Below, piece after piece: positions 10,101 through 15,250 of a stretch of DNA of 49,442 nt (positions are counted from its first letter, which is position 1; each line of letters starts with the position of its first letter). The notes under the pieces were generated by a model, which saw nothing but the letters and a program-made list of their open reading frames with translations, was not told where the DNA came from and did no database searches. This DNA is from an uncultured Verrucomicrobiota bacterium. Its GTDB lineage: Bacteria > Verrucomicrobiota > Kiritimatiellia > RFP12 > UBA1067. The stretch covers positions 1 to 49,442 of the forward strand of contig CAMOCC010000012.1 in NCBI GenBank assembly GCA_946610035.1, written 5' to 3'. The position numbers were made by a program, and so were the translations under genes.

Positions 10101-10222
10101 CGAGTGCAGGCGTGCTTACCGCCAAGTCCGTGACATCTCCGCAGACAATTACGATCAAGGCAACGGCAGCGATGGGCGGCGGAACTGCTACGGCAACGAA
10201 AACAATTACCATTACTCCGTAA
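1139..10222 (+). CDS. Giant secreted caspase-like peptidase/adhesin with InlB, Fn3 and LRR modules
   Basis: The start at 1139 is chosen because AAAGGA (1127-1132) precedes it and a signal peptide follows, with likely cleavage after A28 (AVQA). The 3027-residue protein is a mosaic. Residues 283-520 form a caspase-fold C13/C11-like peptidase with His396 in TSHG and Cys454 in ETCYSGG. BACON-like segments lie near 600-715 and 1083-1174. InlB/Flg_new B-repeats lie at 718-893 and 1176-1697. A CxxC module of zinc-ribbon type lies at 895-976. A Fn3 domain lies at 981-1081 and four more at 2256-2611. A domain appears twice (1702-1831 and 1991-2125), with a chitobiase-C-like segment between. BspA-like leucine-rich repeats lie near 2728-2898, and an Ig-like domain ends the protein. 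No LPXTG or autotransporter barrel was seen. It is probably a surface adhesin or protein-degrading effector; the substrate is unknown. Both ends are visibly less GC-rich than neighbouring genes. Confidence 0.85.
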   Translation: MKMSGVIKLICVLAAAVASAVVPVAVQAADSAAWLDAMCGSSPLLLRKVNCLRRLDSNDVHGGWSSQDAGKVVVKCTGIELSGLFTWENAYSATDGERVDTCYFTADDGTVNHFSVLTCRSTLSPYAWTSDSDKAEDDFDPIEFVRSRFNASEMSSVAWIDRLVSAADVEIRELGEVVAVPWEKYYFFLIDDQPGANWSHPCRYVFLSEDGSSFAVLYKQRPPRIFSVADKSRIYLKSTRTQDESEKTDAIKQLNAVAAKVYSYANSLKDENDLSNSTGDRSRSHFVLICGGADPESNGIRFWCDTAMLYSTLTLKYGVSKDNIHVYMSDGTSSDADANLGSDVAPVLVSSPLDLDGDGYPDIDGAAIKSEVRSCFNSLKNSLSSADQLFVFVTSHGSPDGSAGPDNYGCLAWLYAADGGSYGSDGERAYFWDEDLADWTSGMVCPVAFAIETCYSGGFIDDITQTPKRVIATACNHYESSYGYGAGGMWDKGVVGSTGAVNCWAVEFITALRGYQPKSIMYYAYPWENGDEKNADSSGDGIVSFNEARTYAYKNDKARCTLLSHTSTCGKDNEVEHPQYAESTGGLGDNFFVLKQSTSIDPRWSFSLTDSIVGADGGCILEKTFGADGGTYDVSITCDGSYMGSDAIFLPNRSVSNIWPDWFNDEILLTSSSNVTKWRLKVAPNNSTSNRYVYVTVSYKELSQRVLIYQEKQSQSVATYTVTYKPGSYASGSTYTATKTNNVALALRNATYTRTGYTHAAWSTSSAGTSRNYGFGESYTANAVLTLYPYWTANTYTVAYSLDGGSHGTTHPSSATYDTAFCVSAPSKSGYTFTGWTVTSGLNTSTAKWGTTSSASTSLTSSSTKCANGATGNVYFKNLRATSGGVTLSAQWQCNHATTTIRNVRAATCTEAGYTGDTVCTTCGATISSGSTIPALGHQEGEGVVTKEPTTTEEGVMTYSCIRCGAVMRTELIPRIAIQVGKPVIIASGTANYVQLSWDPADNAVGYAVWRATSASGTKQRVQIPVGTENTISYTDGVGTYVQRCVAHDTTATPGVDYWYWIAATNGTVSTFSDAVSDYRHVNLSLSKSKSSFDSDGGTDSPTVTANTSWTATKTKDWLTLTSASASGGGMLSFSVTANTDASPRSDTITVTAGGSTAHPVSAPFYVTQAAYVVPTFSVTFNANGGTGTMDAQTFQEGERKNLTSCAFTKSGFHFVGWAENPDATEPEWEDGESFAPADDVTMYAVWRSNKHAVEFHANGGTGTMKAQVFTWNVAKEISVCAFTREHYNFAGWALSENGPMVYADQQQIQIDEDLDLWAVWEPKTYAITFNGNGATGGAMAAQSFTFGVAQNLRANAYQKTGHDFKGWATEQGGAVAYADGASFSATADMTLYAVWEAKIYTITFNGNGATGGSMAVQSFTYGVAQNLRANVFQKTGHDFKGWATAQGGTVIYADGGSFSATKDMTLYAVWEAKTYTITFNGNGATGGSMAAQSFTYGVAQNLRVNVFQKAGHDFKGWATEQGGIVAYADGASFSAAKDMTLYAVWEAKTYTITFNGNGATGGAMAAQSFTYGVAQNLRANAYQKTGHDFKGWATEQGGIVAYADGTSFSATKDMTFYAVWEAKTYTIRFLANDGTDSVLGTQQFTYGVETRLETPYPVRDGYTLAGWSESANGGVAYVGDETITFDNDVDLYAVWSAGLGGALAGTESLVWRTGGDAPWTGVALDGEDVARSGTVPDSANSWVATDVTGPGRLTFRWKVSSESYRDYQIDYLSFFVDGEEMNWIGGEVDWEAQTFDLDEGTHTLTWTYFKDEVDSDGEDCAWLDSVFFLHRSGVSFVASDAISGTLPAAIEGWENDEVALPSADGLRRAKHEFAGWTDGTTTYSPGDIYVLPSAAATLSAVWTAKIVATPEIVTPTHYISEMSSASIVCATPGATIRYALDGSDPLGANGIIYTGPFAVSGCPTILAAATLDDWFDSAVATATVSRVWTAAEVMNAPERFFDLRADVPWTRDFAVSHDGVASLRSGAIGNDESTAFSTIVYGPGTASFWWKVTSEIFKNRKIDYLSFQVDGTEAAWIGGEKDWTQYSANVSGDGAHTLSWIYSKDSEGSAGDDAGWVDEFVWTPAVSAYIMVDAGDVGKVAVDRAWLEEKFPGADPSASAAGLAANGEPVWQAYVAGYDPNDPNADFRATIRIVNGVPVVEPDPDLGDSRTYVIEGKPTLKDDWSEPDAGSRFFRIRVLTPEVSGGGGNVSASLVAPIGVTATRDREDGVLVEWQAVSGATSYELWKGESGAPDPSSLVGTGAETSRLDSKAASGIQSRYWVRAIGSSSSSALSAPVEGMKRLSVPQNLKAISSGDPMVLSWDAVIGATSYEVLRAQIDDISNAEKLGETTATSYSDDSLSRGLKYWYWVKPMNGDTEGSASTSASGWRLLEKPTGVTASQGTEAAGVRITWNAVDGAMSYNVLRSTNANDYTKIGATATTSFLDPNPGISGIWFYVVEAVGRDVGAIGCSAYASGYQGIYSPSEVSATQGEDFSAVTITWSAVDGASRYSVWRNTSSSSSSATCINSYQTGTSYRDTTASGGTNYYYWVKSHTSRGAVSDFSARALGYNAEIASIVINGVSTLYGVGASGCYGAMAKTQSGKTLPLPTSATWELVTVGRLNKVSTPSGFANAAILYNDKSAATFAVTNATIGIVNPTIRVSCTWNGATKSATKTIAYKAASSSAQYSNYIVGTNGFVVLGSYSGTSTSVSVPTTFNGGTVKGLNGTFNNTVVVSVTIPANIAVISGDTFASCTSLSSITVNSSNPSFCSSNGILFNKNMTTLLRYPPAKTGASYAMPDSVTSLGGNSLRNLAYLSSLYVPARVPSFPFLGTTSLSQIYFFGNKPSTPSNIQGIGTSSGTVYYLQGTANWGDRFGAGILSSAVPGIPTALWSNPVKSLAISGVGSITSGGGASFTAKATFQSGHAYTYVGSPLAWSITSGLDYASISSAGVLTAKSVTSPQTITIKATAAMGGGTATATKTITITP
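5108..6007 (+). repeat. Four tandem 225-bp InlB B-repeat units inside the adhesin gene
   Basis: Four consecutive units of exactly 225 bp (75 codons) start near 5108, 5333, 5558 and 5783. Each encodes a nearly identical repeat with the landmarks ITFNGNGATGG, AQSFT.GVAQNLR, GHDFKGWAT and LYAVWEA. More diverged units flank them on both sides. The near identity at DNA level points to recent amplification or ongoing recombination between units. Confidence 0.9.
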
Positions 10223-10276
10223 AATCCGCTACATCACGGCAAGGCATACTCTGTCAGATTACGCCTCGTTACCTAT

Positions 10277-10306
10277 GCGCATGTTCTGTCGTTGCAGGAC
10301 ATGCGC
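10277..10306 (+). terminator. Hairpin downstream of the adhesin
   Basis: GCGCATGTTCTG (10277-10288) and CAGGACATGCGC (10295-10306) form a 12-bp stem with one mismatch and a six-base loop, about 55 nt beyond the adhesin stop. There is no T-run, so an intrinsic terminator is uncertain. It may stabilise the 3' end of the mRNA. I see no convincing gene between 10223 and 10541. Confidence 0.35.
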
Positions 10307-10478
10307 CAGCCTGTCACGCCAGATCATGTGATTCAATCAAGTTGGCGATTGTATTTGGTGCAACATGACATTGGCGCAATTCCGTGAATTGCAAAGTATC
10401 AGCGACGCGATAAAGGAGCTGACAAAGAACAGGAGCAACTAGCTGATGCGTAGAAGGGCTGATAGACCGGCAAAACGA

Positions 10479-10506
10479 AAGGAAGCGGCAGTAGTGCCGC
10501 TTCCTT
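10479..10506 (-). terminator. Probable terminator of the yafQ relic
   Basis: A perfect 12-bp stem, AAGGAAGCGGCA (10479-10490) and its complement (10495-10506), closes a four-base loop. Read on the minus strand it is followed by TCGTTTTG, and it lies about 36 nt past the stop codon of the minus-strand toxin relic. That position and polarity fit an old terminator of that gene. Confidence 0.45.
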
Positions 10507-10541
10507 GAAGGTGTCGTGTAGCGCAGAGTTGGTGCGGGGCT

Positions 10542-10679
10542 TCAGAACAGGTCGGCGTGAGAGCTGGTTCGGGTGAGGGGCAGGACAAGGACGTCGTTTT
10601 CAATCCTGTGTCATTTTCAATCCTGTAGAGAAGAAGCCAGTCGGGCGTTATGTGGCAGTCGCACGTGCCGGCCAAGGCG
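10542..10679 (-). pseudogene. Broken YafQ/RelE-type toxin relic
   Basis: On the minus strand the segment encodes CHITPDWLLLYRIEND and, in a second frame, VLVLPLTRTSSHADLF followed by TGA. Together these match the C-terminal half of YafQ-type mRNA interferases (CHI.PDWLLIY and RTGTHSDLF in the family). The frame is broken by a tandem 17-bp duplication, 10594-10610 and 10611-10627, identical at 15 of 17 positions. The number 17 is not divisible by three, so the duplication shifts the frame. The N-terminal half and the cognate antitoxin are missing: the sequence just upstream is the 66-bp repeat at 10708. The gene is certainly inactive as a YafQ toxin unless the frame is restored. Confidence 0.75.
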
Positions 10680-10707
10680 ACCGTCACGCTCGACGGCACG
10701 CCGGTCG

Positions 10708-10773
10708 CGTTCTTCCTGCGCGTGAGGGTGAAGTAGCGCAAGCGGTCGGCCCACAATTTGCAAATTGTGGGCC
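10708..10773 (+). repeat. 66-bp direct repeat, left copy (surface-protein tail plus palindrome)
   Basis: This copy matches 11519-11584 at 64 of 66 positions. Read on the plus strand it encodes FFLRVRVK and a TAG stop, a tail resembling the FFRIRV-type ends of large secreted proteins (the adhesin in this window contains SRFFRIRVL). A palindrome follows the stop. The two copies bracket the RelB/RelE genes, so they look like duplicated gene ends and are possible recombination sites. Confidence 0.75.
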
Positions 10774-10776
10774 GAC
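10745..10776 (+). terminator. Perfect 32-bp palindrome
   Basis: Bases 10745-10760 are exactly complementary to 10761-10776 (arm GTCGGCCCACAATTTG). A plus-strand transcript could form a hairpin followed by TTTGTCATTT. It lies directly after the relic stop codon in the 66-bp repeat and before the relB promoter. It could act as a bidirectional terminator or as a protein-binding palindrome. Confidence 0.5.
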
Positions 10777-10870
10777 TTTGTCATTTCGAGACGAGTTCAT
10801 GTCAAATGGCGCAAAAATGCCGGTGGGGCGGCCGAGGACAATGCGGCAACACAAGACGCAGCGATTATGG

Positions 10871-10876
10871 TATAAT
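10871..10876 (+). promoter_or_regulatory. -10 box of the relBE promoter
   Basis: TATAAT preceded by TGG lies 35 nt before the relB start and is followed by the Shine-Dalgarno sequence AGAGGA (10898-10903). No good -35 box is seen 17-18 bp upstream. RelB proteins normally repress their own promoter, so weak -35 contacts would not be surprising. Confidence 0.55.
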
Positions 10877-10911
10877 TGTGTGCGTTCCGAACACAATAGA
10901 GGACTGATAGT

Positions 10912-11208
10912 ATGACAACAACAATAACAGCGCGTATCGATTCCGAGAAAAAGCGGCAGGCCGAGGAAATCTTCAATGACATCGGCATGACGCTTTCGGG
11001 GGCGATAAATGTATTCATAAACGAAGTTGTGATGTATCAAGGCATACCATTCAGCCTGCGCCGCCGCCCTGTCGCGAGCCATAGCTTGGAGACTGTAATG
11101 GACGAGACGGACGAATACTGCAGTTCGCATTCCGAGCGGTTGTCGCATGCGCAAGTGTTTGGACATGCACGGGAGGTTGCAAATGCTGGGCGAAGATTAC
11201 ACGCTTGA
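10912..11208 (+). CDS. relB: RelB/DinJ-type antitoxin
   Basis: A 98-residue protein whose first 50 residues match the RelB/DinJ ribbon-helix-helix family. It begins MTTTITARIDSEKKRQAEEIF, followed by GMTLSGAINVFINEVV and GIPFSL, in the usual order of beta strand, two helices and the conserved proline-phenylalanine turn. The C-terminal part would wrap and neutralise the toxin. AGAGGA sits 8 nt before the ATG. It overlaps the toxin gene by 26 bases. Family knowledge says the protein binds DNA as a dimer and autorepresses the operon. The pair is intact, unlike the neighbouring YafQ relic. Confidence 0.88.
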   Translation: MTTTITARIDSEKKRQAEEIFNDIGMTLSGAINVFINEVVMYQGIPFSLRRRPVASHSLETVMDETDEYCSSHSERLSHAQVFGHAREVANAGRRLHA

Positions 11209-11497
11209 GTATCTTCCGCTATTCGACGAAGAACTATCAGAGGCCGTCCGATACATTTCCGTTGAATTGAAGAATCCTGATGCGGCTGCGAGACTTGTTG
11301 ATGATGTAGAAAGGGCGATAACAGATCGGTTGTTCGCGCCAGAATCCTTTGAGCCTGTGCAAACTGGAAAAGATCGCGAACATCCATACTATCGCATAGC
11401 AGTCGGGAACTATCTTGTTCTCTACTGCGTAATCGGGAAAGTCATGGAGGTACGACGCTTTGTCTATGCTCCAAGCGATTGGCGGTTGATGATATAA
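11183..11497 (+). CDS. relE: RelE/ParE-superfamily toxin
   Basis: The ATG at 11183 is chosen because GGGAGG (11171-11176) lies six bases before it; the longer frame from 11147 has no such site. The 104-residue product begins MLGEDYTLEYLPLFDEELSE and shows the RelE/ParE fold: a strand, two helices (AVRYISVEL, PDAAARLVDDVERAI), then strands with YYRIAVGNYLVLYCVIG and VRRFVYAPSDW. This matches plasmid-stabilisation toxins. Whether it cuts ribosome-bound mRNA (RelE) or blocks gyrase (ParE) cannot be decided here. It is translated with the upstream antitoxin through the overlap. Confidence 0.85.
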   Translation: MLGEDYTLEYLPLFDEELSEAVRYISVELKNPDAAARLVDDVERAITDRLFAPESFEPVQTGKDREHPYYRIAVGNYLVLYCVIGKVMEVRRFVYAPSDWRLMI

Positions 11498-11518
11498 CGC
11501 CCGACGACGCGTCGGCCT

Positions 11519-11584
11519 CGTTCTTTCTGCGCGTGAGGGTGAAGTAGCGCAAGCGGTCTGCCCACAATTTGCAAATTGTGGGCC
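11519..11584 (+). repeat. 66-bp direct repeat, right copy
   Basis: This is the second copy of the repeat at 10708-10773, with two substitutions. It again encodes FFLRVRVK and TAG, followed by a 24-bp perfect palindrome (11560-11583). The TCGGCC context that lengthens the left palindrome to 32 bp is changed here. It begins 21 bp after the relE stop. Confidence 0.75.
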
Positions 11585-11648
11585 AGCCGAAAGTTTCATC
11601 TTCGCATGTAGTACCCAAATAGGTATTTTCGGCGGGGGCGAGGTTTGG

Positions 11649-11654
11649 TAGAAT
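11649..11654 (+). promoter_or_regulatory. -10 box implying a leaderless GH2 mRNA
   Basis: TAGAAT, preceded by TTTGG, ends six bases before the ATG at 11661. Transcription would start at or next to the start codon. No Shine-Dalgarno sequence is present in the six-base gap, and the -35 region is not recognisable. Confidence 0.55.
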
Positions 11655-11660
11655 GTCGGC

Positions 11661-14144
11661 ATGAAAATCAAACTTTGCCGTCTGTGTATCTCCGCGGTTG
11701 CCGCGGTTTCCGTCTCTGTCTTCGCGTTTGCGGATGGAGGGCCAAATGCCTCTAAGGCCGTCGACGGGAAAAGCCTGGCGCTGGAGGAGTTCCAGGGAAG
11801 CGACACGCTGATGAACCGCGCGTGGCAGTTCCGGCTCGGCGACGACGCCTCGTGGGCTTCCGAGGACTGCGATGACGCGAAGTGGCGTTGGCTCGACCTT
11901 CCGCATGACTTCCAGTTCGAGCTTCCCTGGGACAAGGGGGCGCGTCCGGCACACGGCTACAAGCCGCTTAAGGTCGCGTGGTACCGCCGCCACTTCAAGG
12001 CCGATTCGGGATGGAAGGGGAAGCGTGTCTTCGCGGAGTTCGAGGGCATAATGGCCGTCGGCGACGTCTTCCTCAACGGAGAGAAGATCGCGTCGACCGA
12101 ATACGGCTACCTCGGCTGCTGGGCGGACCTCACTTCGAAGCTCAATTGGGAAGGGGACAACGTGCTGGCCGTGCGAGCGGACTGCGGACGCAATGAGGGC
12201 TCGCGCTGGTACACGGGCGGCGGCATCGTGCGAGACGTCCATCTCGTAGTGAAAAGCCAGGTCTCCGTCTCGCGCAATGGATTCTACATCAAGTCCGGCG
12301 TGAAGGACGGCGCGGCTTTCGCGGACGCGTTCGTGCAGCTCGACGGATATATGGGGCAGGGCGGGAAGAACAAGCTTGAGATCATCCTCGAGGTGTTCGA
12401 TCCGGACGGCAAGTGCGTGGCGCGCGAAAGCGCCGTTGCGCCGTGGAGCAAGAAGGCGCACCAGGAGGTGGAGCTTCCGCGCGCCGCGATCGCCGATCCG
12501 AAGCTATGGGACATCGACTCGCCGTACCTATACACCGCGACGGCTACGCTGAAGCTGAACGGAACGGTAGTGGACCGAGTGAAGGACCGCTTCGGAATCC
12601 GCACCATAGAGTTCGACAAGGAGTTCGGCTTCAAGCTCAACGGACGCAAGGTCTTTCTCGCGGGCATGGCGAACCATGCGGACCTCGGTGCGCTCGGCGC
12701 GGCGGTTTTCGATCGCGGCATCGAACGCCAGTTCCGCACGATGAAGGCATTCGGATTCAACGCCGTGCGCTGCTCGCACAATCCGTACTCCAAGAGCTTC
12801 CTCCGCCTCGCCGACGAGATGGGCCTGCTGGTCGTGGACGAGCTGATAGACAAGTGGTCGACGAATAGTTACTGCTGGAACGGACGCCGTCCGTTCATGG
12901 AGATATGGCCTCAGTTGATCACGGAGTGGGTGAAGCGCGACAGGAACCATCCGTCCGTCATCGTGTGGTCAATCGGCAACGAGACGCAGATGCGCGAGGA
13001 CATCTGCGGATTCGATACGGACGACTGGGGTGTCACCGCATACCGCATTTTTGACACGATGGTGAAGCGCTGGGATGCGACGCGTCCGACAACCGCCGCG
13101 ATGTTCCCTGCGCGCGAAGGTTCGGTGACATGGAAGGAAAAGGGCTTCAACGAGGATCCGAAGCCGCCGGAGCTTTCGCGCGTCACGGAGATTGCGAGCT
13201 TCAACTACTGCTACGAGGACTATCCGTCCTACAAGCGCCACGCACCGGAGCTCAACATCTTCCAGTCCGAGGCGAGCGTCCACGCGCTGCAGCGTCCGTA
13301 TGTCGCAATGGACCGCAAGCATTCCATCGGACTCTGCTGGTGGGGTGCGATTGAGTACTGGGGCGAGTCGGACGGCTGGCCGAAGAAGGGGTGGTCGTAT
13401 TCGTTCTTCAACAGGACGCTCGATCCGTTCCCGACGGCGTACCTGATAAAGTCGTTCCTCGCGTCCGAGCCGATGGCGGAGATCGCCGTCGTCGAGCCTG
13501 CGAAGGGCGACGAGGCGGTTGTTTGGAACGACATCAAGGTCGGACGCATGAACGCGGTGAGCGATTGGACCTTCCCGGAGGGGGCTGTGCTGCCCGTCGT
13601 CTACGTCTACACGAACGCGGAGGAGGCGGAGCTGTTCGTGAACGGAAAGTCGCTCGGCGTGAAGAAGAACAACGAGACCGATCCCAAGACGGCGCACGCG
13701 CTCCGTTGGGCGGACGTGAAGTACGAGCCCGGCAGGATCGAGGCTGTCGCGCGCACAGGCGGGAAGGAAGTCGCGCGCCGCGTCATCGAGACGGCGGGCA
13801 AGGCGGTGCGGCTCGAGGCTGCGGTGGAGAACGCGGACGACTGGAAGGGCGACGGACAGGATCTTCTCTACGTGCACGTCACGGCCGTCGACGAGGTGGG
13901 ACGTCGCGTGCGCGCGGCGGCAGATTCCGTCAAGTTCGAGGTTTCCGGCGCGGCGACGCTACTTGCCGTCGACGATGGAGACGAACGCACCGATCTTCTT
14001 TTCCGCAACGTCGACGAAAAGCAGCTCCGCGACGGTTCGCTGCTCGTCATCCTGCGCTCGAAGGGGCAGCCCGGCGAAGTGACGCTCAAGGCGACTTCCG
14101 CCGCATTCGCGCCGCTCGCGCTCGGTCTTAAGACTCAAAGGTAA
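11661..14144 (+). CDS. Secreted GH2 beta-galactosidase-type glycosidase
   Basis: An 827-residue glycoside hydrolase family 2 enzyme with a signal peptide ending near AFADG. The order is an N-terminal sugar-binding jelly roll (FQFELPWDKG, then CGRNEGSRWYTGGGIVRDVHL), an immunoglobulin-like domain, a TIM barrel, and C-terminal domains of the DUF4982/GH2 C5 kind. The barrel carries the acid/base Glu441 in VWSIGNE and the probable nucleophile Glu537 in FQSEAS. The FNAVRCSHNPY motif is typical of galactosidase-like GH2 members. The likely reaction is release of terminal beta-galactose or a related sugar in the periplasm or outside the cell. The exact sugar cannot be read from sequence. The gene stands alone, with the toxin region on one side and a repeat-rich gap on the other. 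Confidence 0.85.
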   Translation: MKIKLCRLCISAVAAVSVSVFAFADGGPNASKAVDGKSLALEEFQGSDTLMNRAWQFRLGDDASWASEDCDDAKWRWLDLPHDFQFELPWDKGARPAHGYKPLKVAWYRRHFKADSGWKGKRVFAEFEGIMAVGDVFLNGEKIASTEYGYLGCWADLTSKLNWEGDNVLAVRADCGRNEGSRWYTGGGIVRDVHLVVKSQVSVSRNGFYIKSGVKDGAAFADAFVQLDGYMGQGGKNKLEIILEVFDPDGKCVARESAVAPWSKKAHQEVELPRAAIADPKLWDIDSPYLYTATATLKLNGTVVDRVKDRFGIRTIEFDKEFGFKLNGRKVFLAGMANHADLGALGAAVFDRGIERQFRTMKAFGFNAVRCSHNPYSKSFLRLADEMGLLVVDELIDKWSTNSYCWNGRRPFMEIWPQLITEWVKRDRNHPSVIVWSIGNETQMREDICGFDTDDWGVTAYRIFDTMVKRWDATRPTTAAMFPAREGSVTWKEKGFNEDPKPPELSRVTEIASFNYCYEDYPSYKRHAPELNIFQSEASVHALQRPYVAMDRKHSIGLCWWGAIEYWGESDGWPKKGWSYSFFNRTLDPFPTAYLIKSFLASEPMAEIAVVEPAKGDEAVVWNDIKVGRMNAVSDWTFPEGAVLPVVYVYTNAEEAELFVNGKSLGVKKNNETDPKTAHALRWADVKYEPGRIEAVARTGGKEVARRVIETAGKAVRLEAAVENADDWKGDGQDLLYVHVTAVDEVGRRVRAAADSVKFEVSGAATLLAVDDGDERTDLLFRNVDEKQLRDGSLLVILRSKGQPGEVTLKATSAAFAPLALGLKTQR

Positions 14145-14160
14145 TCATCCAAAATATATT

Positions 14161-14183
14161 GGCTCTTCGGAGTTTTTAGTGGA
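14161..14183 (+). repeat. 23-bp direct repeat, left copy
   Basis: GGCTCTTCGGAGTTTTTAGTGGA recurs at 14841-14863 with one difference (CGG against CGT). The copies are in the same orientation, 680 bp apart. The GGCTCTT start recalls the ends of some ISL3-type elements, but no transposase is present. Confidence 0.7.
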
Positions 14184-14280
14184 AATCTTGACCACGGAAT
14201 GCTCTGAAACGCCTTCGGCGACACCGAAGGCGGCTATTGAATAGAGGCTCGCGAAATATCAGCCACCTCGCTTGCAGGGG

Positions 14281-14303
14281 GTTGCGTCGCTCCGCGACGC
14301 AAC
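14281..14303 (+). repeat. GTTGCGTCGC palindromic repeat (REP-like)
   Basis: A perfect 10-bp stem, GTTGCGTCGC and GCGACGCAAC, closes the loop TCC and is preceded by a run of five G. Copies or variants occur at 25705-25727, 25770-25792 and 49324-49346, all outside intact genes. The G-run marks one side of each copy and gives it orientation. Confidence 0.8.
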
Positions 14304-14840
14304 GTGAAAAGGTCGTGGAACAGTCGACTTCCAAGTCACTCTCATTCGCTTCCCTCGCGCGCTCCCGATTCTTTTGATTCGGCGCGCGAGTTGTGAATGT
14401 CCGTCGTGGAGCGACGGACCCCCCTTCATGGGAACAACTGACAGTGGTTGCGTCGCTCAGGGGGTTGCGTCGCTCGGGCTCTTGCGACTTTGCTTCGCAA
14501 AGCTCCTCGCTTCGCTCGTCGGCCAACCTGACGCCTTCGGCGCAGGCGAATCACGCGACGGAACATGGGAAGGTAGCCGAGTTGTTTACGAAGAGCCAAA
14601 ATTCGTGTATATTCGTGTCGGGCGTAGCCGCGGTTCGTGGTCGCGCGTCAGCGCCCGAGAACAGATATTGCCCACAATTTGGCATGTGACTACGCAGCAC
14701 AGGTAAAATTCTATCACTATTTGCTTTACATCGGCAAGCGCTGCGGAATGACAATTCATTGGTGAGGCGCATTTGTGTATTTTGTCCTCAGACACATGAT
14801 TTACAGAATTAACAGGATTTGATGTAGTTGGAGATTTTTA

Positions 14841-14863
14841 GGCTCTTCGTAGTTTTTAGTGGA
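14841..14863 (+). repeat. 23-bp direct repeat, right copy
   Basis: This is the second copy of the repeat at 14161-14183, matching at 22 of 23 positions. Confidence 0.7.
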
Positions 14864-15250
14864 GCATTATAGAATAACTCCGACGGTTAGGGTTCACGCT
14901 ACCGCTTCACTGCTCCGCAGTTTTCAACCACCATCAGAAGACGCTCTTTGCTGTGATTAGAGCGGCCTTCGGCCGATTTATGCGACGCAGTCGCATCCCC
15001 AAATGCTTACTCTGGCATATATACAGTCGTTGAGTGGCGCGAAGCTGCGGAGCGGTAGCGAGCCAAAGCGCTCGGAGTTTATATTTCTTAGAGGCATGCT
15101 GTTCCAAATTCTTTGAAGAACCGAACTAATTCCATCTTGAGAAGGGCTATTTCCACGGCTATCTTCCCGGAACGCCCGAGACGCGTCCGACATGCCCGAC
15201 GGAAGGGCAGCCCGAACGACAGGTCGCGGTTCAGGCGTAGGCATGTGCGC

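Larger units (their letters stand above)
14145..15250 (+). other. 1.1-kb gene-free region of repeats and palindromes
   Basis: No credible gene is seen on either strand; the short frames are made of palindromic repeat sequence. It contains a complete GTTGCGTCGC-type palindrome (14281-14303), half copies near 14401-14475, and an inverted repeat of CTCGCGCGC (14357-14388). It also has a 23-bp direct repeat at both ends of its first 700 bp, a partial left arm of the 10745 palindrome near 14671, and small hairpins near 14960-14995. Confidence 0.7.

Noticed and set aside
10367-10444. A 25-codon open frame (MTLAQFRELQSISDAIKELT...) after the adhesin
   Set aside because: It is very short, without a ribosome site or family resemblance. 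It is probably chance or an unrecognisable remnant.
14374-14706. Short overlapping open frames in the repeat region
   Set aside because: Their sequence consists of palindromic repeats read as codons. No ribosome sites or conserved motifs are seen.
14161-14863. Complete insertion sequence
   Set aside because: The bounding repeats are direct rather than inverted, and there is no transposase reading frame between them.
14978-15244. Minus-strand frame just after the response regulator
   Set aside because: It has no domain, no Shine-Dalgarno site, and ends in hairpin-rich repeat sequence.
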